NCBI GenBank assembly: GCA_034190875.2
Contig: CM067358.1
Location: 46,025,799-46,089,798 of the forward strand
DNA from: Urechis unicinctus
Taxonomy: Eukaryota > Annelida > Polychaeta > Xenopneusta > Urechidae
Length of the DNA stretch: 64,000 nucleotides
Direction: 5' to 3'
The position numbers were made by a program, and so were the translations under genes. The notes under the pieces are model-generated. The model had not been told where the DNA came from, searched no databases, and was given only the letters and a program-made list of their open reading frames with translations. Below, piece by piece: positions 1 through 12,000 of this stretch; position 1 is the stretch's first letter, and each line of letters starts with the position of its first letter.

Positions 1-2548
1 AATGCTGCAGACCGACGGCGATCATTGTACTACACAAACAAATACGCCATATTCGCGATGTCTTTTTCAATAGTACTCCGTCATCTTATTGTGAAACCAG
101 GCTTATTTTGCTGCTATGGTATTTTTAGCTTCAAGCATTGTACTGGTGTAGCATGATATTTCTTGAAGCACTAGTAATTTACGGTGCGAAGTGATGCAAA
201 GATATACTTGAACGTAGAATAAGAATAAATGCATTTGACACCTCGAAATTAGGTATACCAGCTGAAATAAAACGGTATGAAAAAGTACTCGCAAGGAAAG
301 CCAGACAGTAGGCGCAAAATTGATCAATGAGTTGGATGGCTGTAGCTAACTATTGGTTATTTTGGATGGCAGAGACACACAATAAAACCTGACCGTGAGC
401 TAAACGGTAGGTGACCGTGATGGCGCAATTTGATGATGACATTGATAATCATATGAGATTAATGTCAAAATTGTGTGCATTTTACGTTCATATGAAGATT
501 ATCATGATGCAAAACAAGCCACTCCGCACTTAGTCGGCGGTTTACAGATAAAACACGGATGTTCCTCTCGTGACTTTAGGTATTCAATCATTATTATCGC
601 AAAGAAGATTTCATCCCAAATCGGCACGTGGCGTGCTCAATGGCTATGAGGTAAGACCTCATGAGCAGCATTGGCTGTTTGGGGAATGTGCAGTCGCCCT
701 GTACGCAGGAGGAAAGCAGGTAAACTAGTTTTGTTTTGTATATAATATTCCCTGACTATTCATCATTGATGCATTTTATCTACCTAGGTTACGATAGTTA
801 TTGTTAATATTACAATGTGTTATGATATCGTCGCACCAATGACCACCGTGACTTAAGACCACGTCAGCTTCAGCTCTTATCCGCATTGCATATTGATGTA
901 GGAGCCTCTAAGACAAAAGCGGCCGCAGAGTGGTGCATCCGGACCCCCTGGCATCTCGCATTCGAATCGTGCCTTTGGAATATCATTCAGCAAATTTGAC
1001 ATTGTTAATCCTGAAAACAACAAAGAGCAGCGGCTGTATCAAATGTGCCGCCCGTTATATATGTCAAACTGCTTTTGAAATTGTCGCCTATTGGATCTCT
1101 CTATCAATACAAAGATGACACCTTCGCTCTGTGTCGTTTTATATCACCTTCTTATGATCACTGCGATTACATGTATATCTCACTCTTCTTTCCATGTCCC
1201 TCTCCAGATCTCAATTGCGCCTCCGTTGAATGTATATCAGACAAGTTACGTGCGTGGTTCATTTTCTGTGCTTAACACCTACTTTGCTTACTAGTCATTG
1301 CTGTTATTGACCTCCATAGAATGCGCGCACTCGCTTTTAGCTTTGATGTCCAGTTATCTTAATAGCTGATAAGAGGCCTACCAATAGCTGTCATGTGGTG
1401 ACAGGAGCATCATTCTTGAAGTCTAAGAGGGAATTTTATTGTGATAATATGCTTTATCTTAATGCAAATCTTGCTGTAAATAACGTATTTATGCAGAGGC
1501 TAGGATGACGGTTTCCATACATAAGAGCACGGTTGAATACAATCATATAAAATGTAAATAAGAGGGTAATTAAAAAATGCATGCTTTAGTCTGCTCTTAA
1601 AAGGGGCTTTGTGATTTGACAGCGGGCTTTCTTGCGTGGATGGCCGTTGTCCAAAATGTATTGCTCTAGGATATTAACCGGTTATAGCAACTCAGCAACT
1701 AAAGCAACCAAGGGAAACTTACCTCGTCATAATTTTGTTATTCCATCAACATTTGTTTGACAGAACGCAATGGCTAGATGTGTAATTTCGACATACAAAG
1801 CAATGCTGTCGTCCGGTTTTTGCCGCCTTTTTCCTTTATTGCGCACAACGGCCCCATTAAATGCAAGAACTTAATGCGAACTGTGTTGCTGAGAACCAAC
1901 CAGGGTTGTCGTCATATTACACGAGATTCCTTATGCATCGCAGTGTCGAACGGCTGTGTTTCCCCATCGAGCTATGTAATGTGCAGTTTTTCATGAAAGC
2001 TGACATAAACTTTTCCTTTATTGCTAGCAGCAACTGCGAATGAACAAAATCTCAAAGAAGGAAATCGCAACCAAAGGACTTCGTTGGATATTCTCTAGGC
2101 GTCATTAACGCTGCTATGTTAATGGGCATATACTGTCAGATACGGGCTACATATATGCATGTGCCATATGTCTTTGTGTATTCAGCCATTTCTATAGTAC
2201 CCTGTGCAACCCTAATTAATGCTGCTTTCACTGGCAATTTTCTTGTGACATGGAGTTTTATCTATTTTGATGCTGCATCATTCCTGAGCTGAGGACATAA
2301 ATATCGACCAAGAAGTAACAATGGATGGATTTTATTTGTTATCAAGAATGTAACTGATTACGAAAGCTGCTACCTTTTACAAACAATCATAAGTCAAACC
2401 CCGACATTTTAATTTGGACAGCGACAATCAACGTCGGCAACCAAGTGCCATTATTGAGCAGTGATAACGTTTTTGCATGTTTGCCTAAAAGCCTACATAG
2501 GATGTGCTCTCAGGTTTCCAGTGTATCAGATAATGTACGCTTTATTTG

Positions 2549-2960
2549 TCATAGCGCATAAGCAGGTACGATAATTGCACAACCAAGTTTAGCCTGGTTA
2601 AACCGAATGCGTCTCCCGCTCGCAAATGATTCTGCAAAACACCATACTTCATTATGGGTTTTCGCAACATATGATGTTTGTTCACCAATAATAACGGGAG
2701 GCGCCATAAAAATATTTATATATGATCGACTATAAACCCCGTGCAAATAATATTCATTCATAACCATCCTTTTAATATTAATAAGAATATATATGATACA
2801 GCAATATTTCCGTGGTTATAAGCTGTAGCACATGGCGGTCGCAACGTATGTAATACGGCGCTAATAACCCCTGCGGCGGACAGTTTATTTCTAATGTGAA
2901 CGTAGCTGGTTTTGAATACATATTTATTGCTTATCATAATAGTTTTGCACATGGCAAAGA
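2549..2960. repeat. Dispersed repeat R, copy in block A
   Basis: A recognisable core (GCGCCAT, then ATGTATGATCGRCTA, then AATAAGAATATATATG, then TATCKCCGTGG, then a CATGGCGGTC-like end) is shared with segments near 3950, 6810, 14310, 52000, 54580 and 56850. No terminal repeats or target duplications could be defined by eye. Confidence 0.5.
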
Positions 2961-3065
2961 TGAATATATTCCATTTTTACTCGCTTGGGTCGGCTTTATT
3001 TGTTCCCTGCCTTTTGGTATTTCACAGCTAAATTAAAGCTAGTATAGATAAACAAACTATCGGCA

Positions 3066-3116
3066 AACTACCTACCTGCATGGAATGTTTGTCACAGGCC
3101 ATCTAGGTAGGTAGTT
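3066..3116. repeat. Perfect 12-bp-arm hairpin, copy 1
   Basis: AACTACCTACCT (3066-3077) is the exact reverse complement of AGGTAGGTAGTT (3105-3116), with a further ATGG/CCAT pairing inside. The same hairpin is at 11741-11791, and a degraded one lies near 52510-52567. Its left edge coincides with the junction of the tandem duplication at 11740/11741. Confidence 0.85.
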
Positions 3117-3949
3117 GATAAACTCGGGGACAATATTTGCTCGCCTGGAAGTACAGTTGACTCACGAAGATGCATGGATGCTTAATGTCCAAGCCATAAG
3201 GCGCAGAGAAATCTGGTCACCTCCAAGCCATATCTTAAATCAAATGGGTCTAGCAGGATTCGAATTGACGCGTGAAGGTCACTTCGCAGCCTTGCGGGCC
3301 ACTATGTGTTTTCGACCTATATCAGCCAAATGGTCGTTGAGCGGTAATGCATGAGTCATAGAGAAATTGTCGTTTACCCATATCACGCTCTTGGGATGAC
3401 TGGAATATTATTTTTGTCCATTACCGTTCAGACAGCATAAACGCTTACCACCTTGCATCATGAAAATGCCGATAAGGTACTCCATTATATCATCAATACC
3501 TTGAGATTAAATGATTTAGAATAAGAGGGAGGAAGGCAGTTATATTTGTCATTCAGCTGCTTGCCACAAAGAAGGCCCTTATTATTATACAGCAGTAATA
3601 CTATCGATTAAACCTGTTTATCATAATTAAGACAGTGATATTTGATGCAGAGGAACAATAAACGACGTGGACTAATTTTTTTTTTCTGCTTTGTTCTATA
3701 TTTGTGATTAAAAAACAGGAGTAAATGCTTTTATATTGCGTTATGCTTAACGCAGTAGCACTTCGGACCATAATAGTGGATGTGCGATGTCGGACGGCCT
3801 CCCTTACTGGCATGACACGGACGTATGCTCCTGCTATTGACCAGCTTGTCAACCCATTTTGAGCATCTGTTGGTGACTTAAAGTCGATAACGTTTCTGAT
3901 GAACATCCAAATGGGCGCTCAAAAAGTATACTCTTTGCTTGGTAATAGA

Positions 3950-4140
3950 GTACGCAATGCGCCATGAATGCATTTATGTATGATCGGCTATTAGGTTACT
4001 GCAAATAAAATGTCAGATTAATAGCCCCCATTTGACGATAATAAGAATATACATGGCCCAGTTATATCGCCGTGGCTGTGAAATGTTGCGCGTGGCGGTC
4101 TTCACGTATTCATCAAAGTAGCAGATGTGGTGGCAATTTC
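3950..4140. repeat. Dispersed repeat R, second copy in block A
   Basis: Shares the R core: CGCCATGAATGCATTTATGT, TGATCGGCTATTAGG, ATAATAAGAATATACATGGC and TATATCGCCGTGGCTGTG. The counterpart in the other A block is 54580-54760. Confidence 0.5.
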
Positions 4141-4449
4141 ACGTCCCTCATTGAACACAGCTAGGCGTGTCATTAATTTGCCTTTATTTAGTTATGGTTT
4201 ACTAGAACCAATAATCGTGTTACATCAGAGTATGGGCTTTAATATAGCAGTGTGATAGTGATATTATAGAGCTAAATTACATTTAGTACAGATCAAGCAG
4301 CAACCACATACAGGGCTGCAAAAAAATCAAGGCTGCGGGGAGGTGCATAGAAGAATCGGTTACCGCCCCCCGGCACTCATCTGAGTCCAGAAAAGAATCA
4401 GTGGGGTGAATAGAGTATTTCAAATCCAGCTGTTTCCTGAAGCTTGGTG

Positions 4450-7400
4450 AATACGCGACTGTGATAGATTATGTCCACACACCCTAAACTTTGACTTGCC
4501 CTTAGGTTGCCCCTGTTGGTAGTTGCATTCCCTTAAACACAGCGAATAATGAGTAATGAGCCACAAATGACGTTTACATAGAAGCTGTGGATTTAGTTTG
4601 GACCCACAAATGATCTTTGATTAGCTCAGGAAAACATGTGTGTGGCTTTGTTATATTGCTTACATAATATTCAAATGTGAGTAGTTAACGGGACGAGCAT
4701 TCGTCATTTTTCAGGGCGAACATGCTAAAAGGTGTGTTTGCAAAGAAGAATAGCAGAATAAAATGTGCTTGTATGTCATACACAATGTTTTGCGGGATTT
4801 TATGAGTGAGTGCATGAATACGACTAACATAATGTACCCCTTGCATGTATATAATACACGACACAGTATAATTAAAACATGCTCCAATCTGACCTTTAGT
4901 CAGATCATTTTATATTTGAATCTGCAGAGTAGAAAACTGGTGCATATTAAAGAGCGGTTCAATGATGAGCTAATCTGGCTTGTTATGTTGTAAATTGGTA
5001 ACTAAACGCGGTCCAATAGACCCAGGCATTTGAATTGTTTAGATTTAATTGTACATTGATACACAATGTATCAATATAATTTGAAAATGACCCATGTGTT
5101 GGTTGTAAGTGATGTACAAATATATGAAGCCAATATAACACGCGCAACGCTATTTGCGCAATACATTCTCCATTCATAGTTCTGACTGCTAAATAAGGGC
5201 AATACTTTAATGTTGCTGTTCAACTGATCTTATCCCCTATCAATTAACTTTCGTAGTATGCCATTGTGCCATTGTGCCATTGTGCCGGTGTGTGTGAATG
5301 CCACCTTTATAGCCGATAGTTCGTGAAATGTTTCTCATTAAGACACAATTGAACCATGTCTTCTTGGATTTGTTTGGCTATTGAACGAATATTTAAGCAT
5401 TATTGAATTTTTAAACGATTACCATATAAAGCATTCAATACATCTGCAATATTTTCATGTGGTACGAATAATGCCAATACGAAGACATTGCCTTTAACAT
5501 TGTATGCATATGTACGTTCCAAGCAAAATAGCAACAAGAGGGGCAATAATCCTGCCAAAAAGAAAGCACCGCAATGTATGAAAATTAAGCCCAGAGGCCT
5601 TAAAGCTGGAATAATTTGGGGGTAACGCCACAGTCAAAATGAGAGTGCCACTTACCTCGTCGTATATCTATTCACTGATTCCAAATGGCTTTTAGCCGCT
5701 GTATTACAGCTTGTCGACGCATAAGTCACCACTAGAGGCTGGTCAGGTTGTGCTTTTAAGCAAGATAGATCGAATCACATCATGCTGTTTGTTAAATAGG
5801 CGGATTGATGAAGCTATTCTAACAGTACCGCAGCTAAGCTGATATTATCAAATGGAACTTGGGGAGCCAAATTACAGCCCATACAAAATAATGATTCACT
5901 GGAGCCACAAAGGGGTCTGTGTTCATTCGTTGCGTTTAATGGCAATCCTGTCATCAGGAACTCATAGGTTCAATGGAAACTCCAAGAGGGCGAGAAACGA
6001 GTCCAGATCGTATGACTAGGTGGCGCATTTATTTAGGTGAATGCCTTTGATCATTTAGTCACTCATGGGTTTACTTGGAAACTCCAAGATGTCGATTAAG
6101 TAGTAGGGTATGAGATTATGAACTACAGCGTCTCATAAGAGTAATCTAGGAATGAATCGGTCGAGCCTTACTAGTCATCATGGTCAATTATTACTTGTGG
6201 CATGCCGTAAGTGATGTCATTAATCTAATTATTTATGAGCAAGTAGACAAATATAGCATCTCATACGAAACGTTAGTAATGAATGTCGCACGCGGCTGTT
6301 ACTGGTGTTTTCACATTGTATCAACCTTGGCTGCTTTATATGGTATTGTTAGGAATCTAATTACGCGCTGCAACGCGGGGCAAAACCTAAATTTATAAAA
6401 TAAAACGTTAAGTCCAATTGGGTCTGATAAGTGCTTTTCACATTGATCCCTTAGGAATGGAGGATATCTTCAAAAATGGAGGAAAGCGTTGCAACGCGGG
6501 GCAAAATTCTGAGTTTAGCGGGCAGCGAGTCCAGAATCATTCTGCAGCTAAATAATTATTTGATGTTCGAAGACGCACAAGTTTTTGCTCCGTAGAAAAT
6601 GCTAAAGACTAAATAAGAAATAAATTTTGATGTACTATTATTGTTATATAGTCTGGTCCTATCATGATCGCCATGAATATTGAACCGCGTAATATTTTGA
6701 TGTGCATCAATAATTAAAACTAGGTTGACTGATTATAATTGCTCAGATTCATTCCATTTAGTTTCTTCTTCCAATAAACAAACAAGACCGGATGTGCTTT
6801 CATTGTGCGTTATGCTCATCTCCGCGCCTAAAAAGAGATTGCATAAGCAACTGCCGGATGTTTCAGGGTAAAAACATGACTAACCTCCCAAAAGGGCATG
6901 AAACAGTCTCGTGCTTTTACTATTGAATCGGCGGTAGATCGCCTAGCACGGTACAACCATTTTCTACTGAATTGGATTTCACAAAGTAAGCTCTTTGTTT
7001 GATAATGCAAAACGAAAGGCGCCATGAACGCATTGATGTATGTTCGGCCTAACAAATAAAATGTCACATAAAAATCCCCCGTTTGGAGATAATAAAACTT
7101 TATATGGCATAGTTATATCGCCGTGATTGCAAGCTTTCACACATGGCGGCCTGCTAGCACACTTTATGACCATACCAGCTGTTGCGTCAGACGGTTTACG
7201 TCTTATATTGAGCACAGCAGGGGCTTTACTGAATTTACCATGATCCAGTTATCAAGCCACGACGAAGTTATTTCGTATGTTCGAGTGTAGGCGTTGTTAT
7301 TGCTGTGTAATGGTGGTACTTTAGAGGTATAATACGCGAAGATTTTAATCAGGCATCAACCACATACATGGCTAGATAATAAGAAACGTTGTCTCAAGCC

Positions 7401-10400
7401 ATTTGGGCAAGCAAATTGACCCGTTGTATGTAATCCAAATTTTGCTATATATTATTCTATTAAGTTCAAGTATTGGTGGTTAATGGCAAAAGCACATTTT
7501 ATGTTTTGATGGGACAAGTGTATCAAAAAGGCTTGTTGGTAAAGTTAACAAATATTTCTTGGCAATTCAGACGTCCACGTGGTTTAGTGGGATGTACCTA
7601 AATGCCAAGCTATATCTTAAAAAGTATTGGTGGTTAATGGTAAAAGCACACGGAAATGTTTGATGAGGCGTCGGTTGTCGTGCGGATATATACAGACACG
7701 TGGTTTTGGATATGCCAAGAAAAAGTCCACTTACATAATCGGTTGCAGGTGCCGTCTTCTATTTTGGATATTGCCAAATCGGCATATTTCTACCTTGCCT
7801 CAGCATATTGTATCTCCTTATCAGCGGTTGACGGCCTATTTTCTTAACGAGTGTCCAAATGCAATACATTCAAACAAATTGTGTTTGATAAGTATTAATA
7901 ACATATGAAAAAATAACACTTCGTTCCTAGCCATAAACCAACACGCAAGGGCAATATTAACCGATTTAATACCTGCTTTATAGCATGGCCAGGCAACAAG
8001 GGCATCGCCATATTAAACTGGCTTCTTGTATTAACACAAGTGTATGGAAATAATATTCCTTACTGCCAGTAACAGGGCTCACGGCAAACACCATAACTAT
8101 CAGCTATTGAACCAAAAAATCTGTAGTGTTAGTGATTCCTTGGAAGCGAGGAAGATTTTATAGTGAGGGGTGCTGGTAGTGGTAGATTTTCTCTTCCTTT
8201 ATGTTGGTATACTTCCTTTCAGGTGCAATAGAGATCATGGTAAATGCATGGCAAATATGTCATTTAACACGTGAATCAATTGCTCTTATAGAGCAGGTCA
8301 AACATGAATATCATCTTCGACATGATATAGACCCGATAACATCATTGTTAGCAATTAAACAATTGTAAAATAATACCTGGTAACACATCCGTATTCGTAA
8401 GCAGTGGTCCACGACGAAACGTTGATTAGTCAAATTGCGTAAATGTCGAGCTTGATGCCATGTAATGGTGATTGAGAAATAGCATTCATCGATGCTCATT
8501 TTGTTTTTCCTGCACATACAGGTTGTTTATTTAACGTCGCCACCTCCAACTACTGTTAACAATAGTGATTAATGTCACTTTTATTACATGGCATAAGTCT
8601 ATTACAATCCTTATCCATATTTAAACATTATCACTTAGAAAGTAGCAAAGCCTGGCAATACATCCATTATGCATCTGAGGGGCAATTGGTCTGGGAAAAT
8701 ATGCATAAAACCATCATAGCAAATATTTGCAGAGGCTGTGTTGGTGTCGTTCAAAACGGCACGTGCTCCGGAGGTAGGCGATCGGTTTCGAGGCGCCCAT
8801 GCTAACAGCGTGCACTAATAGTTGCGTAACCTACAACAATTATACTCGTAAATTTGCACAAACATCGACTGGCAATATAGATTGCCATGTACAGAAACAT
8901 AATATTTCCTCAAAATGACGGCGCATCATGATACACATAAAGGGATTATCCGTTCGCAGACATCTGCTCAATCATAGCTAGGAAATAAGAAACAATAGCT
9001 TTTGCAATTGGATTGTGACCCCATAGAAAAGTTTACAAGCCAAAATAGCTGCAGCCAAGCACTGAACCCTTTGAAAAGTACAAGGTTTTGTAGTAATATT
9101 ACAATCCGACTGTACAGTAAAACCATGTCAATATTATAGTTCATTGTTTCTAATAATTTACATGGCATTTATGGCCCAACGGGTTCACCCATTACTATAT
9201 CTTTCGTGACTATCATTGTAAATCATTGTTTATCACAGTCAATCATCGGCTAAAGAACTCGAAAGAACAGCTGCACCCTATTTGTTTACTATCAGAAAAA
9301 CTGCTTTAGCTTCGCTTAATCTGACCATAGCAAATTAATGTGTCGGTGATCTGTCATTTTGTTTATCCAGATACTATAGTCGGCGTAAATTGTAGCACCA
9401 ACCCAAATTACCCGACATTCAAGTCCGTAAGTACACTTCTTTTGTCGGGTTCAATCGTTCAGTTTGACTCTCAATCCAAGTCATCCAATGTGTTTATGAT
9501 ATAAACGCATGCACGCAGTGCCTTTGTTAATCATATTTATCAGACGAGGTGACATTATCCGATTTTGCAGCAGAATTTCCAACCGATGTTGATATTTTAA
9601 TCCGTAAAAGACAGTAGGCAATAACGTATGAGCAAGAGATCGATGCAAAAACAGCGAACCAACTATGTATCGTTGTTATGGGGCACCTCTGTGTAAAACG
9701 TCTGCGCCTTCAATGCATAATTTAAACTCCGTAATGGATGGTGACTGATATAAAAAAACAATAACTTTGTAAACACCCTGTCGCAAGGTAATAAACGAAT
9801 CTATAGTGGTTATGATATCTCAAGTGATGATACTATGATGAAAACGAAACAATATTATGAGTTGCAGCCCCGGTTTACCATGGTCTAGACAAATATTAAT
9901 GAATGGTGGCAAATGTCATCACCCTGGGCGTCCCACATACACGCGATATATTCGCTAGTCAAGTTACCAATGAATAATGCGACAGCAGTAAAATTAATGG
10001 GTGAAGGCTTGCGAACCGATAACAGAACTGCAGTGTCATACCAATAAATCGGCCTTATCATCGTTAGATGAGTCATTCGGGTGGTCTATATTTATTTAAA
10101 ACTAGGGATATAGGAATTTTGCGAAGATCAAATGAATACTTATCGGATGATTATGCCAGAATTAACGATCAGATTTAGATACCACAAATGCTAACTATTA
10201 GAGATCAAGTACCGGCGGAATATCAGCGCACACGTGAGTGCTATGTTTCTCTGTGTTTTCAAGTAATTACCGATGCCTGCAATAAACATGCACGCTTAAC
10301 CCTAGAACTTATTACATTAACAGTGATGAATATTGTTTTCCGGAAGCGTTTTACAGATGACATTAAACCGCATTGCTATTATCGACAGTATGCTACACAC

Positions 10401-11740
10401 ACAAAAGGCACTCTGTGCACCATAATGACCCTTAAAGAAGACACCGATCGCGTGGAGCTCTCACTTTGAAACGCAAATGCACAAGCAATTCTACTTAGCT
10501 TACGAATTATGAAACAAATTATTCCAATTGGGAGTTTTATGATACCAAAATAAGCCTCCTATATTTTGATAATGCATTTATAGATCATACGTTATATACT
10601 ACAGTGACACATTAAGAGTTAAAACGGGCAGGGAGAAAAAGACAACATTTCTTGATGAAAAACCACTTATTGTTCGGGCTGCAGTCGTCCAATCTGTTTC
10701 TTCGGCATGCTCGCGTTAAGCCAGTAAATGACGATTGAATTCATATATTGACAGCAAAGTACTTACAGTAATATCAACATAGCAATCGAAGATCAATATG
10801 CGCCAGTATACATTCTGATCTGAGTATTTTATATGTTCTTGTTCAATGCAACACACAGTCTTAGTTACGCCGCTCTGTCTGATCACTCTTCAAAGCCAAC
10901 TGCATTGCTTCAGCAAAAAAGGTATGATCATTTTTAGCTCTTCCTGGAGGAGGTGTTTGATGAAGCACATCTGCATGTATCAGCCAGTAAACCCTGACCT
11001 ATTCACCTCATTCGTCTTCAGTAGATCCCCTGGGAGCTGTTATATCCTTGTCTTGTAGTACGATAGATCCTAAATATCCTTCCAAAGACACCTTTGGAGT
11101 TGAGTATGCAAGCCACGGACAGTTAAAAAATTGTCTAAGACATAGGGATAAAATGGTGAATATAAGGCCGTTAGGGTTGACAATTTCACAGCGTAAGTAT
11201 TGTGTAGCGATCTCATACCTCGTCATTGCTTCCACTGCAGACTAGCAGGGAAATTAGGTGCAAATTTACGTAAACATTAACATCCTTCATCCTATCGTAT
11301 TCACGCAGTGCCTATCATTCCTCAATCTGTGATAATGATGCACAATTAGAAGGAAATCGATTGATTTATATTGGCTGTCAACATAGGCTGTCAGCACTGA
11401 TAATGGGATTGTATGCCTAAGTAATTATAGATCACCACAGCATGTTCTGCACTTTGGTTTCGTACTTTAATTTAATGCTGGTCAAAGGCAAAGCAGCGAA
11501 TAACCTTAAGTATAACAGGGCTACTGCTGTCAGTTAGGGGACAAATTCAGCGATTAGCCTGATTGTGAAAACATCGTGTGCATCACCCTGTCGAATGCGC
11601 TGGCTTAATGCCCCGTACAGATTTAACTTACTTGGCTACTGTAAAACCCGGTGACTGCACGCTGTCGAGTCTGGTATCATGGCTTGTACTGCATCTTATT
11701 CCCTCCATGTGGATTGTATAACTTATCTCACAACAATGTA
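4450..11740. repeat. Block B, tandem copy 1 (B1)
   Basis: Non-coding DNA, a close (mid-90s percent by eye) copy of about 12000-19383 and a more diverged copy of about 55020-60330. Three patches, about 5940-6180, 6365-6540 and 7500-7800, do not align simply with B2: pieces are repeated and reordered, while the sequence on either side is nearly identical. ORFs such as 4763-4993 stay open in all three copies, but most substitutions change the residue, so I do not call them genes. The left boundary is approximate. Confidence 0.8.
6810..7230. repeat. Dispersed repeat R, copy in B1
   Basis: The longest well-preserved R copy together with 14310-14730. It runs from a CATTGTGCGTTATGCTCATC segment through GGCGCCATGAACGCATTGAT to TATATCGCCGTGATTGC and CACATGGCGGCC. 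A minus-strand open frame (79 aa here, 81 aa at 14327-14572, 75 aa near 56931) runs through it, without any recognisable domain. Confidence 0.5.
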
Positions 11741-12000
11741 AACTACCTACCTGCATGGACTGTTTGTCACAGGCCATCTAGGTAGGTAGTTGAGAAACTC
11801 GGGGACAATATTTGCTCGCCTGGAAGTACAGTTGACTCTTTCAGCGTAATGCCGCATTCGTGCATTGTTCAGTTGGATAGTAGACGGGTAGGTATGAATA
11901 ATTTGTCTTGGGCATATAGCGAAATGTGGAACCCTTCGAAGTCCTTCTGATCTAAATGAATTGAACATATCAGTATAACTTGCTATTGCTCTGAAATTTC
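11741..12000. repeat. Truncated block A with hairpin, between B1 and B2
   Basis: Starts with the hairpin (arms 11741-11752 and 11780-11791) and GGGGACAATATTTGCTCGCC, as at 3120. It then follows block A of the distal copy (compare 52600 and 54370) before joining B2 near 12000. About 1.3 kb of A is missing compared with 3066-4450. This shows that the duplicated unit was hairpin-to-11740, not block B alone. Confidence 0.7.

Larger units (their letters stand above)
1..4450. repeat. Block A of the flanking repeat unit, first copy
   Basis: AT-rich DNA with no convincing gene. It is a diverged copy of about 49941-55020: the opening CTGCAGACCGACGGCGATCA recurs at 49945, and similarity continues through 2500-3160 and 3900-4450 with many indels. 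The left edge lies outside the window. Short ORFs here are not kept open between the two copies, so I see no coding evidence. The right boundary is approximate. Confidence 0.75.

Noticed and set aside
3249..3275. GGATTCGAATT, similar to a tRNA T-arm
   Set aside because: No matching acceptor, D or anticodon stems around it.
4763..4993. 76-codon frame present in all three B copies (4763, 12306, 55451)
   Set aside because: The frame stays open and an indel is a multiple of three, but most differences between B1 and B3 change the amino acid. There is no domain and no promoter or splice context, so shared ancestry of the repeat explains it.
6828..7067. Minus-strand frames of 75-81 codons inside repeat R
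   Set aside because: Related copies elsewhere (2549, 52000) break or change the frame; no domain; better explained as repeat sequence.
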